NCBI GenBank assembly: GCA_963704825.1
Contig: CAVPHV010000003.1
Coordinates: forward strand, 248,001 to 312,000
DNA: 64,000 nucleotides
From: CAVPHV01 sp963704825
GTDB lineage: Bacteria; Actinomycetota; Acidimicrobiia; Spongiisociales; UBA5794
Direction: 5' to 3'
Numbering within the stretch: position 1 is the stretch's first letter; the number at the start of each line of letters is the position of its first letter. Shown here in pieces: positions 17,808-25,700 of this stretch. The notes under the pieces were generated by a model. It was not told the origin of the DNA. It was given only the letters and a program-made list of their open reading frames with translations, and did no database searches. The position numbers and the translations under genes were made by a program.

Positions 17808-18656
17808 CTACTTGTCTGATCCGAGCGTGAAGCCGCTCATGAACGGCTTCTGGAGAAGGATGAAGACGATGGCTGGCGGAATCGACGCCAGGACCGCGGC
17901 CAGCATCAGCGGGCCGTAGGTGAGGGCACCGCCGAAGTTGGTGAGCGTCTGGAGTGCGACCTGGGTCACCTGCATGGCCTCGTCGCGAATGATCAGGCTC
18001 GGCCAGAGGAACATGTTCCAGGTGTAGACGAACTGGATCACGAAGAACGCCGCCATCACGCTCCACGAAAGTGGGATCAGCACCCTGAAGAGGTATTGGA
18101 TTGGCGACGCGCCGTCGATTTGGGCGGCTTCGAGCAACTCGGCGGGCATGTTGGCGAAGTGTTGTCGAAACAGGAAGGCTCCCGTTGCCGAGGCGATGAA
18201 GGGCACCACCAGGGCGGCCATGTTGTCCTGCCATCCGAACCCGGCGACCAATTGGAACATGGCGAGGATCATCACCTCGGTCGGCATCATCAGGGTGACC
18301 AGCACGAAGAAGAACACGACCCACTTGAAGGGGAACTTGAAGTAGACGAAGGCGAGGCCGGCCAGCATCGCGGTGACGGTTTTGCCGAAGGTGACGAGGA
18401 TCGCCTGCTGGAACGAGTTGAACATGGCCCGTCCGAAGTTCCGGCTGACCCACACGTCATCGAAATTCGATTTGAGTGCGCTCCCCGGTTTGAGTTGGAA
18501 CGAGAAGATCTCGGCGTTGGTTTGGGTCGAGATCAGCATGGCGTACAGCAGGGGGAAGGCAATCAGGAAGCCAACGGCGATCAACGCAAGGTGGAACGGC
18601 CAGGATCGCCCGCGGGCAAAGCCCTTCTTCTGCACCCCAACGCTGTGCCAGGTCAT
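17808..18656 (-). CDS. Carbohydrate ABC transporter permease, UgpE/MalG type
   Basis: Inner-membrane permease (282 residues) with about six membrane helices and the cytoplasmic EAA loop EAAQIDGASPIQYLFRVLIPL, where the transporter ATPase docks. The N-terminal basic segment, first helix and IFSFQ loop match the MalG/UgpE class. It starts at ATG 18656, directly abutting the stop of the partner permease gene (no gap), which implies coupled translation. Together with the 458-residue permease and the solute-binding lipoprotein it forms a CUT1-type importer. The matching ATPase is not in the window. Confidence 0.92.
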   Translation of the reverse strand: MTWHSVGVQKKGFARGRSWPFHLALIAVGFLIAFPLLYAMLISTQTNAEIFSFQLKPGSALKSNFDDVWVSRNFGRAMFNSFQQAILVTFGKTVTAMLAGLAFVYFKFPFKWVVFFFVLVTLMMPTEVMILAMFQLVAGFGWQDNMAALVVPFIASATGAFLFRQHFANMPAELLEAAQIDGASPIQYLFRVLIPLSWSVMAAFFVIQFVYTWNMFLWPSLIIRDEAMQVTQVALQTLTNFGGALTYGPLMLAAVLASIPPAIVFILLQKPFMSGFTLGSDK

Positions 18657-20033
18657 CTAGGCCCCCCCATAGGTGACTCGCTCGCCGCTCGTGCGGAACT
18701 GCCACATGGTGACGCCGATGACGGCGGCGAAGAGGAGCACTGATTGGGCGGCGCCTCGGCCGAGGTCGCCGTTGTTGACACCGACGCGGATGATCTCGTA
18801 GATGGCCACCGAGGTGGCCCCGGCCGGCGCTCCCTTGGTCATGAAGTCGATGGTGGCGTACACCTCGAAAAAGGCGTAGGTGAGGTTCGTTACGAGCAGG
18901 AAGAACGTGATGGGTGAGAGGGCCGGAATGATGACGTTGGTGAACCGCTGCCAGGAGGAGGCGCCATCGAGTGCCGCCGCCTCGATCTGTTCGCGCGGCA
19001 CGGTCTGGAGCCCGGCGAGGTAGAAGAGGATGTTGAAGCCGATGATCTTCCAGCTGCTCGCCATGATGATGGCGAAGCGGGCCAGCGTCGCGTTCTCGCG
19101 GTAGTTGGGGAAGTCGATCCCAAACCAAACTTCCGCCAGGTGATTGACGATGCCGGCGGTCGGATCCAGGATCATGAAGAACAGGATCCCCGCCACGGCC
19201 GGCGAGATGGCGTACGGCCAGACCAGCATGGTGCGGTAGGCGCCACCACCCCGGATGCCGCGGAAGGCGAGTACGGCTATCGCCAAGCCGGCTGTCATCC
19301 CGAAGACAACGATGCCGACCGAGATGATCATGGTCGTGACATAGACGGGGCGGTAGGGCACCGAGCCCCCGCCGCCGGGTGAGAACATCAGGTAGAGAGC
19401 CGCGAAGACCGACAGGGCCGCAATGATCGAAGCGACCTCGGCGAGCGTGTGACCGAGCGTGCCCCTCTCGCTTCGCTTCAGCCAGAAGCGGGCTCCGAAG
19501 ATCAACGCAAGGGAGATGAGCGGGTACGCCACAAGGGCAAAGGGGTTCGGGATCAGCAATTCGGTGAAGTTGGCGAAGCACACTTCAACTTGGCGCGGCG
19601 CCCCAAGGCGAGCCAGCTTGGTCGAGAGCGTGAACGTTTGGACGGCGGGTGTGTAGAGGAAGATGACGAGGATGATCAGCGTCGGGGCGAGGAGAGCCCA
19701 GGGAACCCACCATCCGAGCCGGAAGCCGCCGGTTCGGATCTCGCCGGCGAACGCGGCATCTCCGGCGTCCTTCTTCTCGCCGCGCCCCAAGAAAGCCTTG
19801 GTGAGGACCAAAGCAAGCCAGGCGCCGCCGGCCATCAGGCCGTAGGCGAAGAGGTGGTCCACGCCGCTTGTCTCCGCCGCGAACCCGCACTGGCCCATCA
19901 GCACCGGGGTCACCGAGGCGCCGAGGGCTGCGGCACCTGAACCGATCGCCATCCGTGACGACGAGCGGCCGAACGCTTGCATCATGTAGAGGGCCCCACC
20001 AATCGCGGCGACGATGAGGCCGGCGATCAGCAT
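18657..20033 (-). CDS. Carbohydrate ABC transporter permease, UgpA/MalF type, enlarged
   Basis: Permease subunit of the CUT1-type importer. The EAA loop EAAALDGASSWQRFTNVIIPAL is present near residue 355, and core helices surround it. At 458 residues it is well over the roughly 290-320 usual for UgpA. About 85 extra N-terminal residues form two or three additional hydrophobic segments (AGLIVAAIGGALYMM, LFAYGLMAGGAWLALVLTKAF), and a further helical segment lies around 175-215 ahead of the core. The extra region resembles MalF of enterobacteria in position but not sequence. ATG 20033 has a weak ribosome site, so a shorter start is possible. A strong hairpin separates it from the binding-protein gene. 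Confidence 0.88.
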   Translation of the reverse strand: MLIAGLIVAAIGGALYMMQAFGRSSSRMAIGSGAAALGASVTPVLMGQCGFAAETSGVDHLFAYGLMAGGAWLALVLTKAFLGRGEKKDAGDAAFAGEIRTGGFRLGWWVPWALLAPTLIILVIFLYTPAVQTFTLSTKLARLGAPRQVEVCFANFTELLIPNPFALVAYPLISLALIFGARFWLKRSERGTLGHTLAEVASIIAALSVFAALYLMFSPGGGGSVPYRPVYVTTMIISVGIVVFGMTAGLAIAVLAFRGIRGGGAYRTMLVWPYAISPAVAGILFFMILDPTAGIVNHLAEVWFGIDFPNYRENATLARFAIIMASSWKIIGFNILFYLAGLQTVPREQIEAAALDGASSWQRFTNVIIPALSPITFFLLVTNLTYAFFEVYATIDFMTKGAPAGATSVAIYEIIRVGVNNGDLGRGAAQSVLLFAAVIGVTMWQFRTSGERVTYGGA

Positions 20034-20085
20034 CGGCTCGAGCAGTCGGATCGTGCGGTGTGGCTCGGGATCATGGTTGACGTTG

Positions 20086-20117
20086 CATGGGGGCGGCGCC
20101 GATGCGCCGCCCCCATG
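20086..20117 (-). terminator. Perfect 14-bp stem-loop between binding-protein and permease genes
   Basis: CATGGGGGCGGCGC and its exact reverse complement flank a four-base CGAT loop. It lies 11 bases after the binding-protein stop and about 50 bases before the permease start on the minus strand. No T-tract follows, so it is more likely a processing or mRNA-stabilising hairpin, or a partial terminator. Such elements commonly keep binding protein in excess over permeases in ABC operons. The structure is seen directly; the role is inferred. Confidence 0.75.
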
Positions 20118-20127
20118 TCTGTATCAA

Positions 20128-21597
20128 CTAGCTGCCAAACAGTTGCTCGTACTCAGTGAGCGACTTGTTGGCTTCCTCGTTGGCCGTAGCCAGTCGGGTT
20201 GCCACATCGACGTCGTTCACCAGGATGTCCTCGATGGCGATCGTGATGATGTCGCGAATGCCGACGAAGTTGCCGAGCAGTGCGCCGAGCGAGGCCGGCG
20301 TGTTCTGGGCTGCGGCCAACTGGTCGGAGGCCACCTTGCTGTTCGGGCTCTCCTCGTACCAACCCTCCGACTCGAGTAGGGCCTCAGCCGACTTGGTGAT
20401 CGGGATGTAACCGGTGATCTGATGCCACTCGGCTGCGTTCTCAGGGTTGGAGAAGAAGTTCATGAACGCCAATGCGCCGTCTTGCTCCACCTCGGTCATC
20501 CCGTCGAGCATCCACAGCGTGGCGCCACCGATCAGGTTGCCGACGTAGTCGACATCGCCGTTGCGGGGCATGAAGCTCGCTACTGCGTCAAAGCCCGCTT
20601 CGGCAGCGTTCTCCGTAATGGTCGTCGTGTCCGAGCTCGAGAAGATGAGCATCGCCACTTCCTCGGCCTGGAATGCGGCTGACGTGCCGTCCCAGTCGCG
20701 CTGCACGCCGGTGTAGGTGTAATAGCCGTTGTCGTCAAGACCCTTCCACCAGTTGATGTAGTCCTGCATCCCTTGGGACTCGAGGTAGACCTCGGTGGCC
20801 CGGCCGGACCGGCCGTTGTCGGCGTTGGCAAGCAACTCGCCGACTTGGCCCAGGGACTGCTCAACGAACCACGAGTGGTTCGGCCAGGTGATGCACCCTG
20901 ACGGAGCATCCGGCAATGCCATGATGGCGGCGCAAGCCGTCTCGACCTCAGCCCACGTCGCCGGCGGAGTTGTGATGCCGGCCGCTTCGAGAATCGACAT
21001 GTTGCTGAACATCACCGTGCTCGAGGTGTTCCAAGGCATGGAGTAGAACGAGCCGTCAACTGTGTAGTAGTTGCGGGCGGCGTCGACGACGTCGTCGAGC
21101 ACGACCGGTTCCCCCAGGATCTCGGTGCGGCCGGCAATGGCGTCGGTTACCGACTTGAAGATCGGCGCTCCATCAGCGCTGACGGCGTCGAGTGCCTGGC
21201 GGGTTGCCGCCTCGAAGAAGTGGATGATGCCCGGTGGGTCGCCACTGTCGACCGCGAGGACGGCAGCGTCGAAGGCATCGTTGTAGCTGGCAAATGAGGT
21301 GACTTCGATGTTGTACTCAGGGTGGGCCGCGTTGAAGGCGGCAGCCTTCTCCTGCGAGAATCCAAGCCTGGCTTCATCCGAGAAGGCCACCCAGAATCCG
21401 ATCGTGGTCACGTCGCCGCTTGGCGCCGCGGTGGTGGTTTCTTCCCCGCCGCCTGAGGCTGCGGTCGTGGTGGTCTCTTCTCCGCCGCCTGAGGCTGCGG
21501 TGGTGGTGGTTTCCGTGCCGGAGTCGTCGTCGCCGCACGCGGCAACCACAAGTGCAAAGGCCACAATCAAGATGATGAGTAGGTTTCTTCGTCGCAC
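20128..21597 (-). CDS. Solute-binding lipoprotein, UgpB-like (family 1)
   Basis: Substrate-capturing lipoprotein of the CUT1 importer (489 residues). The signal ends in the lipobox LVVAAC, followed by an acidic tether and a threefold repeat of TTTTAASGGGEE type. The mature domain starts near VTTIGFWVAFSD. Features of the UgpB group are visible: SYNDAFDAAVLAVDSGDPPGI, AARNYYTVDGSFYSMPWNTS and VMFSNMSILEAAGI. UgpB binds glycerol-3-phosphate and related glycerophosphodiesters; the true ligand here is unknown, and a sugar is equally possible. The GTG start follows AAAGGGA. It is the first gene of a four-gene operon, and the 184 bases upstream to the sirtuin stop should hold the promoter. Confidence 0.9.
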   Translation of the reverse strand: MRRRNLLIILIVAFALVVAACGDDDSGTETTTTAASGGGEETTTTAASGGGEETTTAAPSGDVTTIGFWVAFSDEARLGFSQEKAAAFNAAHPEYNIEVTSFASYNDAFDAAVLAVDSGDPPGIIHFFEAATRQALDAVSADGAPIFKSVTDAIAGRTEILGEPVVLDDVVDAARNYYTVDGSFYSMPWNTSSTVMFSNMSILEAAGITTPPATWAEVETACAAIMALPDAPSGCITWPNHSWFVEQSLGQVGELLANADNGRSGRATEVYLESQGMQDYINWWKGLDDNGYYTYTGVQRDWDGTSAAFQAEEVAMLIFSSSDTTTITENAAEAGFDAVASFMPRNGDVDYVGNLIGGATLWMLDGMTEVEQDGALAFMNFFSNPENAAEWHQITGYIPITKSAEALLESEGWYEESPNSKVASDQLAAAQNTPASLGALLGNFVGIRDIITIAIEDILVNDVDVATRLATANEEANKSLTEYEQLFGS

Positions 21598-21781
21598 AAC
21601 ACGTCCCTTTCGTAGACGGCGAGGAAGGGGCAGGGACCCTGCGCCGGATCGGCCGGCTGTGGGGCGCTATCCCGTCCTCGAGGACTTCCCGCATCCTAGG
21701 GATCGGAAAGCCGAGGTGCGGTTCTCTTGGACTGCGGGGAAGATTGCAGCGGCCTCTAGCACCTGACTGTTGAGAGCGGCG

Positions 21782-22546
21782 TCAGTCGACGTCGGTGAGG
21801 GCGTCCACGAGTTTCGGCAGCAGGGTGCCCGCCTTGCCCTCGAGCCGCACTGTGGCGCTGTGGTCCATCTCGGTCGGTCCCTCGTTCACGATCACAAAGG
21901 GTTCACCCCGTGACGCCACGTCCATCGGGATGAAGGCCGCCGGGTAGACCGACAGGGTGGTGCCGACGGCGATCACGGCATCTGCGGCCGCAGCCCACAG
22001 CGTGGCGCGATTCATGTCGCGCTCGGGGAGTTGCTCGCCGAAGAGGACGGTCGTGGTCTTGAGGATTCCGCCACACCTCTCACACTTGGGGTCTGGTTCG
22101 CCGTCGCGCCAGCGCTCCTCGATCTCGGCGCGTTGCGGCCGTGAGTTGCATCGAATGCACATGATGCCGTGCACGTTGCCGTGGAGTTCGGCCAGCGCCT
22201 CGGGCGGTAACCCGCCGGCCTCGTGCAAGCCGTCGATGTTCTGGGTCACGCAGCCGATCATCCTGCCCCGGTTCCACAACTTGGCGACGGCGCGGTGGGC
22301 CGGGTTGGGTTCGGCGCCGTGCAGGGTGGTCGCGGTGAACCGCTTCTCCCACGAATCGCGACGGAAGTCGGGGTCGGCGAGGTAGCGCTGCAGCGTGAAG
22401 TCGGCGGGGTCGGTGGTTTTCCAAACCCCGCTTGGGCCGCGGAAGTCCGGAATGCCGGACTCGGTGGAGATCCCGGCTCCCGAGAAGACCAGGATCTCCG
22501 TGCGATCCCGCAACAGGGCGGCGGCCTCAGCAACAGAGCCATCCAT
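21782..22546 (-). CDS. cobB: Sir2-family NAD-dependent protein deacylase
   Basis: Removes acetyl or other acyl groups from lysine using NAD. The 254 residues contain the sirtuin signatures: GAGISTESGIPDFRGPSGVW (NAD binding), TQNIDGLHEAGG, catalytic His in ELHGNVHG, zinc ligands CIRC and CERCGG, and VGTTLSVYPAAF. The spacing of zinc cysteines and the Thr/Gln of the NAD pocket are normal. Class (deacetylase versus desuccinylase) is uncertain; the Tyr-x-x-Arg of class III enzymes is not evident in the usual place. In actinobacteria CobB often regulates acyl-CoA synthetases, which would fit the propionyl-CoA genes further along, but this is inference. Confidence 0.92.
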   Translation of the reverse strand: MDGSVAEAAALLRDRTEILVFSGAGISTESGIPDFRGPSGVWKTTDPADFTLQRYLADPDFRRDSWEKRFTATTLHGAEPNPAHRAVAKLWNRGRMIGCVTQNIDGLHEAGGLPPEALAELHGNVHGIMCIRCNSRPQRAEIEERWRDGEPDPKCERCGGILKTTTVLFGEQLPERDMNRATLWAAAADAVIAVGTTLSVYPAAFIPMDVASRGEPFVIVNEGPTEMDHSATVRLEGKAGTLLPKLVDALTDVD

Positions 22547-22570
22547 CCCGCCACGGTATCAGCCCCCCGA

Positions 22571-22626
22571 GAGGGTTTTGGCGGACATATGCGCAGCATG
22601 CTGCGCGATTGTCCGCCAAAACCCTC
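22571..22626. repeat. Nested perfect inverted repeat (17-bp arms around a 16-bp palindrome)
   Basis: GAGGGTTTTGGCGGACA at 22571-22587 is exactly complementary to 22610-22626. Between the arms, GCGCAGCATGCTGCGC (22591-22606) is itself a perfect palindrome, separated by TAT and GAT. The whole can fold into one long hairpin of about 25 paired bases. It sits between the transglycosylase and sirtuin genes, and its right edge includes the TGA that ends the corrected transglycosylase frame. It may be a terminator, a 5' leader hairpin of the sirtuin gene, or a dispersed palindromic element. Confidence 0.85.
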
Positions 22627-23099
22627 AGCGCCAGGAGTCGGGGGCGCAGGTCCAGTGGCCCCAGCCGCCGCCCTCGGTGACGAGCCAGGCGGCGGCTTCG
22701 ATGTTGGCGGTGGGGTCGTAGGGTCCGCCTTGCGGCATAGCTGGGGAGATCGAGTTGGCCGGCGGCATGGTCCCAGGTGCCGCGCAGGAACTGGAAGAGG
22801 CCTGCGGCGCTCGAGCGCGGGTTCTTGGCGTAGGGGTCGCCGTCGGATTCGCACTCGAGGACCTGCATGGCGCGGTCGACCTCGGCCGGCTCGAAGTGTT
22901 CCACCACCAGGCTGCGCCATTGGGTCACGTTGTTCGGGTGGTCACCGGTGTAGGGGCCGTTGACGTCGTGGAGTTCGGCGAGCAACGCTTCGGTGCGATA
23001 GGTGGCGGCGGCGTCGGCGTCGGCGTCGGCCATGTACGCCGTTGCGGCGGTTGGGAAGGTCAAGGCTGTAGCCAATATGAGATGCATGAGGAAAGGCAT
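22625..23099 (-). CDS. Lytic transglycosylase-like exported protein, frame disrupted
   Basis: Small exported SLT-type murein hydrolase whose reading frame breaks near 22730. The intact 5' part encodes a signal peptide (MPFLMHLILATALTFPTAATA), a spacer, and the catalytic region VDRAMQVLECESDGDPYAKNP (Glu in the LECES motif) and SAAGLFQFLRGTWDHAA. After SYAA the frame continues into non-family sequence, running to 22527. Dropping one base at the TT of 22730-22731 restores GGPYDPTANIEAAAWLV and a conserved GGGWGHWTCAPDSWR end, with the stop at 22625. The ATG at 23099 follows AAGGAGTGACC. Either a sequencing error or a real frameshift; if real, the C-terminal aromatic motif is lost. Confidence 0.75.
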
Positions 23100-23247
23100 G
23101 GGTCACTCCTTGAGTGGGGAACGGGGGCGCGCCGGCGCGATCACCCAAAAGAGAAAGGAAAGGGGAGCGCCGAGCGGCGAGCCGGGAGTATATGGGGCTT
23201 TTGGGACAACACGAGGCTTTTGGCGTGCACCAGTCCGCCAGTACCTC

Positions 23248-23694
23248 CTACAGCTTGCGGTGTTCTTCGCGCAGTGCCGGGTGGAGGCGGCGGACGTCGT
23301 CGGGGCCCAACCTGGGCACGGAGGTGCGGACCAGGACTTGCTCTCCTGCCTGGGTGACGAGGCCGGCTCGGGTCAGGGTGGCAAGGTGGACGGGGCGAAG
23401 GAGGGAGCGGCCGCGTCGTGCGGCGGTGGCGAGCCTCAGCAGGTCGGCGACCGCTCCCGGACCGATCAGCGCCGTCCAGAAGCGACGGACATAGGGGTGG
23501 TCGAGTGGGTAGTCGGTGCCGGTCCGGCAGGTCCAGGCGACCGGCGTGATGTGGCTCCGGGGCTGAGCCGTGCGGCGTTTTGCGTGCGGGAGGCCTTCGG
23601 CAGCGCCCGAGGTTGGCGCAGGATCCATCGCGATGGGAGGACGAACATCTTGACGGAGGCCCTCGGGCGCTGCCGAAATCTGTGGTTGTGTCAT
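23248..23694 (-). CDS. Unknown protein, possible DNA-binding or small helical protein
   Basis: 148 residues of a type I have seen only as actinobacterial hypothetical protein. The conserved-looking core is DYPLDHPYVRRFWTALIGPGAVADLLRL, then AARRGRSLLRP-HLATLTRAGLV and a C-terminal VRRLHPALREEHRKL. The helical, Arg-rich central part could be a winged-helix or ribbon fold, but no standard HTH motif is clear. The first 40 residues are low complexity and overlap an inverted repeat, giving near-duplicate SAAPEGL and GAAEGL peptides, so translation may start later than 23694. An AT-rich promoter region with two TGATATCA boxes lies directly upstream. No function can be assigned. Confidence 0.6.
   Translation of the reverse strand: MTQPQISAAPEGLRQDVRPPIAMDPAPTSGAAEGLPHAKRRTAQPRSHITPVAWTCRTGTDYPLDHPYVRRFWTALIGPGAVADLLRLATAARRGRSLLRPVHLATLTRAGLVTQAGEQVLVRTSVPRLGPDDVRRLHPALREEHRKL
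23596..23677. repeat. 17-bp inverted repeat with inner palindrome in a gene 5' end
   Basis: TTCGGCAGCGCCCGAGG (23596-23612) is exactly complementary to 23661-23677. The 48-base interval contains a further perfect palindrome, CCATCGCGATGG (23625-23636). It overlaps the low-complexity N-terminus of the unknown minus-strand gene. It may be a cruciform-type or dispersed palindromic element that has become coding, or an RNA structure controlling translation of that gene. Confidence 0.8.
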
Positions 23695-23701
23695 GGCTAA
23701 G

Positions 23702-23730
23702 TGATATCAAAAACACAATGGTTGATATCA
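23702..23730. promoter_or_regulatory. Two palindromic TGATATCA boxes, probable operator
   Basis: TGATATCA occurs at 23702-23709 and again at 23723-23730. Their centres are 21 bases apart, two helical turns, inside a strikingly AT-rich 100-base gap in otherwise GC-rich DNA. The first box begins eight bases upstream of the start of the unknown minus-strand gene. Two palindromes on the same helix face suit cooperative binding by a dimeric repressor. The repeats are seen directly; regulation is inferred. Confidence 0.6.
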
Positions 23731-23795
23731 ATAACCTCATCCAAAACCGCGAAACATTGTTTAACGATACCGAACGAACTATCGAGTTGTGCGGC

Positions 23796-25592
23796 TCAGC
23801 CCTGGTGCCAGGGGACCGCTTCGCCGGTCTGGACGTCCCACAGGGCCCGGTAGATACCGGAGGCGGCAATGAGTTCCTCGTGGGTGCCGGCCTGACTGAG
23901 CCTGCCCCGGTCGAGCACGTAGATGCGATCCGCGTGGCGGATGGTGGAGAGACGGTGGGCGATGACCACGGTGGTGCGGTCGATCGAGATGCGCTCGAGC
24001 GAACGCTGGATGGCGGCTTCGGTCTCGTTGTCGACCGCGGAGGTAGCTTCGTCGAGCACCAGTACCGGAGGATCGGAGAGCACGGCGCGGGCGATCGAGA
24101 TGCGCTGGCGTTGCCCACCGGAGAGCTTCTGGCCGCGCTCGCCGACGATGGTGTCGTAGCCCGCGGGGAGTTCGACGATGAACTCGGCTGCCTCGGCGAC
24201 CTCGGCGGCCCGGCGCACCTCGTCGCGGCTTGCTCCGGGCTTGCCGTACGCGATGTTCTCGAAGACGGTCCCGTGGAAGAGGAACACATCCTGACCGACT
24301 AGCCCGATGGACCGCCGCAGGTCGGCGAGTTGGAGGTCACGCAGATCGTGACCGTCGAACAAGATGGCCCCGTCATCGACGTCGTAGAAGCGGAGCAGCA
24401 GCTTCACCACGGTGGTCTTGCCCGATCCGGTGGCGCCCACGAAGGCGGTCGTCTTGCCCGCTTCCAGTTCGAGGCTCAGATCGTGGATGACCGGGAAACC
24501 GGGCTCATATGAGAAGGTCACCTGGTCGAACTCGATCCCCCCCTGGACCAAGTCGAGAGGGTGCGTTGTTGGCCCGTCGGAGATCTCCGGCTCGGTATCG
24601 AGCACATTGAGGATTCGGTTCGTGGACGCCATGGCTCGTTGGTAGAGGTCCATCGTCTGGCCGAGCCTGGTCAGCGGCCACAACAGGCGTTGGGTGAGGA
24701 AGACCAGCGTCACGTACACGGCGCCGTCCATCGTGCCTTCGATCGTCTGAAACCCGCCCCACACCAGGGTGGCCATGAACCCGACCAAGATCGCGATCCG
24801 GATCAGCGGACTGAATGCCGACGACAGCTTGATCGCAGATCGGTTTGCCGCTCGATAGCGGGCGCTCTCGACCTCGATGCGTTCGACCTCGCGCTCCTCG
24901 GCAGTGAAGCTCTTGATCGTGGCCATGCCACCGATGTTGTTGGCGAGCTGGCTGTTGAGAATGCCGGCCTGGTCTCGGACCAACGCGTAGCGAGGCTCGA
25001 GGCGGCGTTGGTAGCGGATGGATGCCCACATGATGATCGGCATCGGCAGGAACGCCACCCAGGCAACCTGTGGTGCCACGATGAAAAAGAAGCCGCCGAT
25101 GAGGAGCACCGTGGTGAACATCTGGATGATGTCGTCGGCGCCGTGGTCGAGGAACCGTTCGAGTTGGTTTACGTCGTCGTTGAGGACGGCCATGAGGTCG
25201 CCGCTGGGTCGGTTCTCGAAGAAGGCCATCTCCAGGTGCTGGACGTGGGCGTAGGTCTCGATCCGAAGCTCGTGCTGGATGTTCTGTGCCAGGTTGCGCC
25301 AATCCACGGCGGCGAGGTACTCGAAGAGCGATTCCAGCGCCCACACGATGAAGGTGACCACGGCCAGAATGACGAGTTGGGCCCGCGGGTTGGTCACGCC
25401 AAACCAGTCGGCGAGCAGCGAGTCCTCCTGCTCGACCACGACGTTGATCGCGACGCCGATGAGCAGCGGCGGCGCCAGGTCGAATGCCTTGTTGAGGATG
25501 GACCAGGCGGTGGCTCTGATGATTTGGGGGCGCTGCGGGCGAGCGTAGCGCCAGAGACGCACCAGGGGTGCTGTTGCTTTGGTCGTGGACAT
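23796..25592 (-). CDS. ABC exporter, fused permease and ATPase (ABCB/MsbA type)
   Basis: Half-transporter of 598 residues: six membrane helices in an ABC type-I exporter domain (about 25-315), then a nucleotide-binding domain (about 345-590). Walker A is GATGSGKTT, the Q-loop GLVGQDVF, the signature LSGGQRQR, Walker B VLVLDEATSAVD, with catalytic Glu and H-loop AHRLST intact. It probably works as a homodimer exporting lipid, peptide or drug; substrate is not predictable. ATG 25592 is chosen because the preceding 62 codons of open frame are unlike the family and the N-terminus MSTTKATAPLVRLWRYARP is typical. The exporter stands alone on the minus strand, convergent with nothing and followed by the AT-rich gap. 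Confidence 0.92.
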   Translation of the reverse strand: MSTTKATAPLVRLWRYARPQRPQIIRATAWSILNKAFDLAPPLLIGVAINVVVEQEDSLLADWFGVTNPRAQLVILAVVTFIVWALESLFEYLAAVDWRNLAQNIQHELRIETYAHVQHLEMAFFENRPSGDLMAVLNDDVNQLERFLDHGADDIIQMFTTVLLIGGFFFIVAPQVAWVAFLPMPIIMWASIRYQRRLEPRYALVRDQAGILNSQLANNIGGMATIKSFTAEEREVERIEVESARYRAANRSAIKLSSAFSPLIRIAILVGFMATLVWGGFQTIEGTMDGAVYVTLVFLTQRLLWPLTRLGQTMDLYQRAMASTNRILNVLDTEPEISDGPTTHPLDLVQGGIEFDQVTFSYEPGFPVIHDLSLELEAGKTTAFVGATGSGKTTVVKLLLRFYDVDDGAILFDGHDLRDLQLADLRRSIGLVGQDVFLFHGTVFENIAYGKPGASRDEVRRAAEVAEAAEFIVELPAGYDTIVGERGQKLSGGQRQRISIARAVLSDPPVLVLDEATSAVDNETEAAIQRSLERISIDRTTVVIAHRLSTIRHADRIYVLDRGRLSQAGTHEELIAASGIYRALWDVQTGEAVPWHQG

Positions 25593-25700
25593 GGCGGCCG
25601 AGGCTAGTTGGGCTGCGGCCGCCAGCGGCATCCGATCAGGAATCTCCCATTGACAGAAATCCCTTGTGATTGTCGAACCGGCGCACGTAGATTCCACGTC

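Noticed and set aside
23141..24289. Long minus-strand open frame overlapping the ABC exporter and the unknown gene
   Set aside because: Its Ser/Pro/Arg-rich translation is a shadow; the other frames carry the ABC motifs and the conserved unknown protein.
25650..25680. TTGACA as a -35 box for the LON-domain gene
   Set aside because: No acceptable -10 hexamer is found at 16-18 bases, so it was not listed as a promoter.
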